From Desulfobulbaceae bacterium (GTDB taxonomy: Bacteria > Desulfobacterota > Desulfobulbia > Desulfobulbales > Desulfobulbaceae), in NCBI GenBank assembly GCA_026990725.1, contig JALXCX010000058.1, forward strand, positions 1-8,464: 8,464 nt of DNA, written 5' to 3'. Position numbers and translations under genes: made by a program. The notes beneath the pieces are model-generated. The model was not told where the DNA came from and ran no database searches. It saw only the letters and a program-made list of their open reading frames with translations. Each line of letters starts with the position of its first letter. Positions within the stretch are counted from its first letter, which is position 1. Below, one piece after another: positions 6,564 to 8,464 of the stretch.

Positions 6564-8099
6564 TTAACAGATGCCGGATTGCTGACAGGTGATTTCCCTC
6601 ACCCCTTTCTAAACGAGCTTGGCTTGCAAGACAACCCGGGCAAGTATGCCGGGTTGTTGAGCTTTTATAACGACTATCTCCGCAAGCGGAAAATATTTCT
6701 TGAAAAATACAAAAAATATGCTGAAAAACAAAAAGATCTGGAGGCGCCCGGCTGGCTGCGGATCAGGCAACGTTCAACTCTTACTGGATGGTTGACGGAG
6801 CAGTCCTATACTGATGCCGATGGCAGGCTCCAGCTTAAGCCGTTACCCCTGCCGGCAAACCTGCTATATACGCCGATTCTCCATATGGTTGCAGAAAGCC
6901 TTCAATGTACGGCTGAACAACTTTTCGACAAGGGAAAACAATCGTTTATCCGTAATGGCCGGCAGGTTACAGTACGCCCGTCTGTCAGCTGGCTGATACA
7001 GATATATTTCAGGGAGTACAAAAATGATGATATCCAGGAAATGTACAGGTATCGGCGCGGGCACGCCCTGTTCGACACCTATCTGGATACCAGAAATATG
7101 AGTAACAAGGAAAAGTTTGATCCAAAAAAGAACCGTCATCTTTCTGAGGAAGAGCGTATAATCGCTCTATTGGAGATAAGGGAAGAGACAAAAACAAAAT
7201 GTGTCGATTCAAAATTCGACTCAAGCAAAAACAAGCAAAATCAAAGAAAAACAAGGACCGAGAAACTCTGCAAGTTTCTAAAACTATATAAACATCGGGA
7301 AAAAGTCATCAGGCACCTGTCAGTGGAGGACAGTATCCTCTACCTCTATGCTGAAAACAGCCTGCAAACATTACAGTTCAGTGACCCGCATAATATTGAG
7401 ACATGGAAGCTGAAAGACATAACGGAAAGAGTTTTTTCAACCCCGATTTCTTTTCAATATCCTGTCCCGGAGACAGAAAAATTTCTTTTTCATAAGGAGT
7501 TTAAAATAAAAAACCTGGGCGAGTTCAGGCTGCAAGTTAGAGACCGACGTCTACCCGGCCTGCTCTTATATTACCCTGAAGATGAAAAAGAAATTCATAT
7601 CATGGAAATAAGAAGTGAGCTGAGCAGTTACCGGAAAATCAGAGTCAAGGCCATGGAAAAGGTGCATAAACTGGAAACACATATTTATTCAGTTTACCAG
7701 GATGAACTTGATACACTGAGAGAGCAAAAACATGCTCGGGACGATGAGGGAAAGACAGGGAAGAAGAAAAAAATCGTATTATCACACCGGGAACTCCTGA
7801 ATATTTTCAGGCGTGGCTGTCTCCAGGCGATATCAACAGGCTCTGACATTAGCCGTTATGAACCTTTTTTTACCGAGGAATGTGTTGAAAAAACGATTCA
7901 AATGCGAAATGCCCTGGCCCACAATCAGTACCCTCCTGTAATTTATTTTAGATCCGTAGCGCAACAGGTTCAAAAAGATCCCATTCCAACCGAAAATCCC
8001 ACCCTTCACAGAAAAGTTGCCGTCAGACTTTTTGACGAAATTAACCATATTTACGATATATGGCATAAATGTCTGCAGTCATTGCAGCAGGAAGCATGA
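4491..8099 (+). CDS. cas13b: Cas13b-family type VI-B CRISPR RNA-guided RNase, reading frame interrupted by one in-frame TGA
   Basis: Cas13b processes its own crRNA and cuts target and bystander RNA with a composite site made from two HEPN domains, one at each end. Read through the TGA at 6561-6563, the frame has 1202 codons, close to canonical Cas13b size and far above compact Cas13bt/X/Y proteins. HEPN1 has RNTTAH (R115, H120); HEPN2 has RNALAHNQYPP (R1139, H1144). From memory, the catalytic pairs of Bergeyella zoohelcum Cas13b are R116/H121 and R1177/H1182, so placement fits. Residues 364-382 (DGRPRVRR then GYGRL) match a family signature near the crRNA-binding lid region (DGQTRVR-GFGRL in other members). 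HPFL at 704-707 follows the break in the expected context. Both sides of the TGA are in the same frame, so this is not a frameshift. Whether full-length protein is made is unknown. The TGA of the gene is followed at once by the csx28-like start, suggesting one operon. Confidence 0.92.
6564..8099 (+). CDS. cas13b: Cas13b C-terminal part downstream of the in-frame TGA (HEPN2 half)
   Basis: The frame stays open for 511 codons after the TGA. It contains HPFLNELGL, YFREYKNDD, a lysine-rich stretch (about 7183-7270), VEDSILYLYAENSL, YRKIRVKAMEKVHKLE and the HEPN2 motif RNALAHNQYPP at 7905-7937. These fit the C-terminal half of Cas13b in order. The first possible start is TTG 6579, with no Shine-Dalgarno site before it; the ATG at 6571 is out of frame and stops after four codons. 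The next in-frame ATG lies about 100 codons further on. Independent translation of this half is therefore poorly supported. The intact frame and intact catalytic R and H argue that loss of function, if real, is recent. Confidence 0.85.
   Translation, partial: LTDAGLLTGDFPHPFLNELGLQDNPGKYAGLLSFYNDYLRKRKIFLEKYKKYAEKQKDLEAPGWLRIRQRSTLTGWLTEQSYTDADGRLQLKPLPLPANLLYTPILHMVAESLQCTAEQLFDKGKQSFIRNGRQVTVRPSVSWLIQIYFREYKNDDIQEMYRYRRGHALFDTYLDTRNMSNKEKFDPKKNRHLSEEERIIALLEIREETKTKCVDSKFDSSKNKQNQRKTRTEKLCKFLKLYKHREKVIRHLSVEDSILYLYAENSLQTLQFSDPHNIETWKLKDITERVFSTPISFQYPVPETEKFLFHKEFKIKNLGEFRLQVRDRRLPGLLLYYPEDEKEIHIMEIRSELSSYRKIRVKAMEKVHKLETHIYSVYQDELDTLREQKHARDDEGKTGKKKKIVLSHRELLNIFRRGCLQAISTGSDISRYEPFFTEECVEKTIQMRNALAHNQYPPVIYFRSVAQQVQKDPIPTENPTLHRKVAVRLFDEINHIYDIWHKCLQSLQQEA
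6588..6603 (+). other. Short stem-loop 24 bases after the in-frame TGA of cas13b
   Basis: GGTGA and TCACC form a perfect 5-bp stem around the 6-base loop TTTCCC. It is at about the right distance to be considered next to a recoded UGA, but a bacterial SECIS normally shows a GG/GGU in the apical loop, which this lacks. It may be chance. It is listed because it is the only clear local structure near the stop. Confidence 0.2.
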
Positions 8100-8101
8100 A
8101 C

Positions 8102-8368
8102 ATGAGCTTTCCATCACTTCACGCAATCTACGTCTTTTGTAAAAGTCATCCTGAGGCAACAGCATCAATTATAGGCAACGGATTGAATGCACTGGCTGTC
8201 TTTGGGTCGGTGTGCGTTGCAGCCTGGTTAACCTATCGCTATAACTGCCGCCACAGCAAACGAGCCCATAATACTGAGATAAAGGTTACCCGTTTGCAAC
8301 GTGATATTGATGCTCTTGAAAAAATATGGGAGCTATTGGCCTACCAGCAATTCCCGAATAGGGCTTAA
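8102..8368 (+). CDS. csx28: Csx28-like membrane accessory protein of type VI-B2 CRISPR, apparently C-terminally truncated
   Basis: The protein has 88 residues: a short N-terminal segment, one strong membrane helix (about 22-45, IIGNGLNALAVFGSVCVAAW), then a charged helical stretch ending DALEKIWELLAY. A single N-terminal membrane helix followed by a soluble helical part, next to cas13b, is the layout of Csx28. Csx27 of VI-B1 has several membrane spans. Csx28 forms a membrane pore assembly that strengthens Cas13b defence (family knowledge). As I recall, family members are roughly twice this length, so the TAA at 8366-8368 probably removes much of the soluble region. AGGAAG at 8089-8094 sits seven bases before ATG 8102. 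An alternative start, ATG 8096, overlaps the cas13b stop as ATGA; either way the genes look coupled. An R-x4-H (RYNCRH) lies just after the membrane helix, perhaps by chance. The family call rests on context and topology more than on sequence identity. Confidence 0.55.
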   Translation: MSFPSLHAIYVFCKSHPEATASIIGNGLNALAVFGSVCVAAWLTYRYNCRHSKRAHNTEIKVTRLQRDIDALEKIWELLAYQQFPNRA

Positions 8369-8396
8369 ACGTCGCAATAGCGTCATCAATTAAAAT

Positions 8397-8411
8397 ATGT
8401 TTCGTAAACAT
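8397..8411. repeat. Small inverted repeat in the AT-rich tail
   Basis: ATGTTT and AAACAT are perfect 6-bp arms around CGT. It could be an operator-like dyad or a weak RNA hairpin. It is not followed by a T-run, so it is not a standard terminator. At this AT content a 6-bp dyad can arise by chance. Confidence 0.3.
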
Positions 8412-8444
8412 TGTGAAAAATATCGGCGAAAATTCAAATTTTTC

Positions 8445-8450
8445 TTGACA
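8445..8450 (+). promoter_or_regulatory. Candidate -35 box (TTGACA) at window edge
   Basis: This is a perfect match to the sigma-70 -35 consensus in AT-rich DNA outside coding sequence. With normal spacing the -10 box would start at about 8467-8469, just beyond the window, so the promoter cannot be confirmed. It would drive transcription away from the cas genes, for instance of a downstream CRISPR array. Confidence 0.25.
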
Positions 8451-8464
8451 TTCCAATAAGTTAG

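Larger units (their letters stand above)
8369..8464. other. AT-rich sequence after the csx28-like gene, possible CRISPR leader edge
   Basis: This stretch is strongly AT-rich, especially 8388-8464, and carries no gene. It includes a dyad at 8397-8411 and TTGACA at 8445-8450. No repeat-spacer unit is present. An array next to the effector genes is common for VI-B loci, so this may be the start of a leader, but the sequence itself does not prove it. Confidence 0.3.

Noticed and set aside
6579..8099. Separate gene starting at TTG 6579
   Set aside because: There is no Shine-Dalgarno site before the TTG, the frame is continuous with the upstream half, and the protein clearly begins mid-domain. It is better read as the C-terminal part of one Cas13b frame.
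8069..8368. Longer csx28-like frame starting at ATG 8069
   Set aside because: That start lies 31 bases inside the cas13b coding end and lacks a ribosome binding site; ATG 8102 has AGGAAG at good spacing.

Overview
All supported genes lie on the + strand and form a small defence island. It holds the end of a type I restriction-modification operon (C-terminal part of hsdS, then a complete hsdR), about 0.6 kb of degraded-looking DNA, and a type VI-B RNA-targeting CRISPR locus: a Cas13b-family gene followed by a short membrane-protein gene resembling csx28. The Cas13b call rests on paired HEPN R-x4-H motifs near the two ends of a ~1200-codon reading frame, the family signature DG-RVR-GYGRL in the middle, and overall length.

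Layout: 1-566 is the last 187 codons of HsdS (second target-recognition domain plus coiled coil). 582-3896 is HsdR, with an N-terminal PD-(D/E)xK nuclease, an SF2 translocase and a C-terminal helical region. 3897-4490 has no intact gene, but patches in different frames look like former coding sequence, one resembling a PemK/MazF-like toxin. 4491-8099 is the Cas13b reading frame, with one in-frame TGA at 6561-6563 (codon 691 of 1202). 8102-8368 is the csx28-like gene, cut short relative to its family. 8369-8464 is AT-rich, with a small dyad and a TTGACA near the edge. No CRISPR array is inside the window.

The main point of interest is the Cas13b gene. Both halves are open, in the same frame, and each keeps one intact HEPN motif, so the TGA looks like a single recent event, a base-call error, or a codon that is read through, rather than old decay. 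The partner gene also ends early, which raises the alternative that the locus is starting to decay.

How the genes work together (established for the families): HsdS directs HsdM/HsdR to DNA sites, and HsdR translocates and cuts unmodified DNA. Cas13b uses crRNA to find invader transcripts and cuts RNA with its two HEPN sites. Csx28 is a membrane accessory that boosts Cas13b defence in VI-B2 systems. The island would therefore act against both DNA and RNA.

Host: a bacterium of mid GC content with modest Shine-Dalgarno sites. Well-studied Cas13b proteins come mainly from Bacteroidota, but the codon choice in hsdR and cas13b (many GCC, GGC, CTG, CAG, CGG) does not look like an AT-rich Bacteroidota genome. 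A Gram-negative anaerobe such as a Desulfobacterota member is my low-confidence guess.
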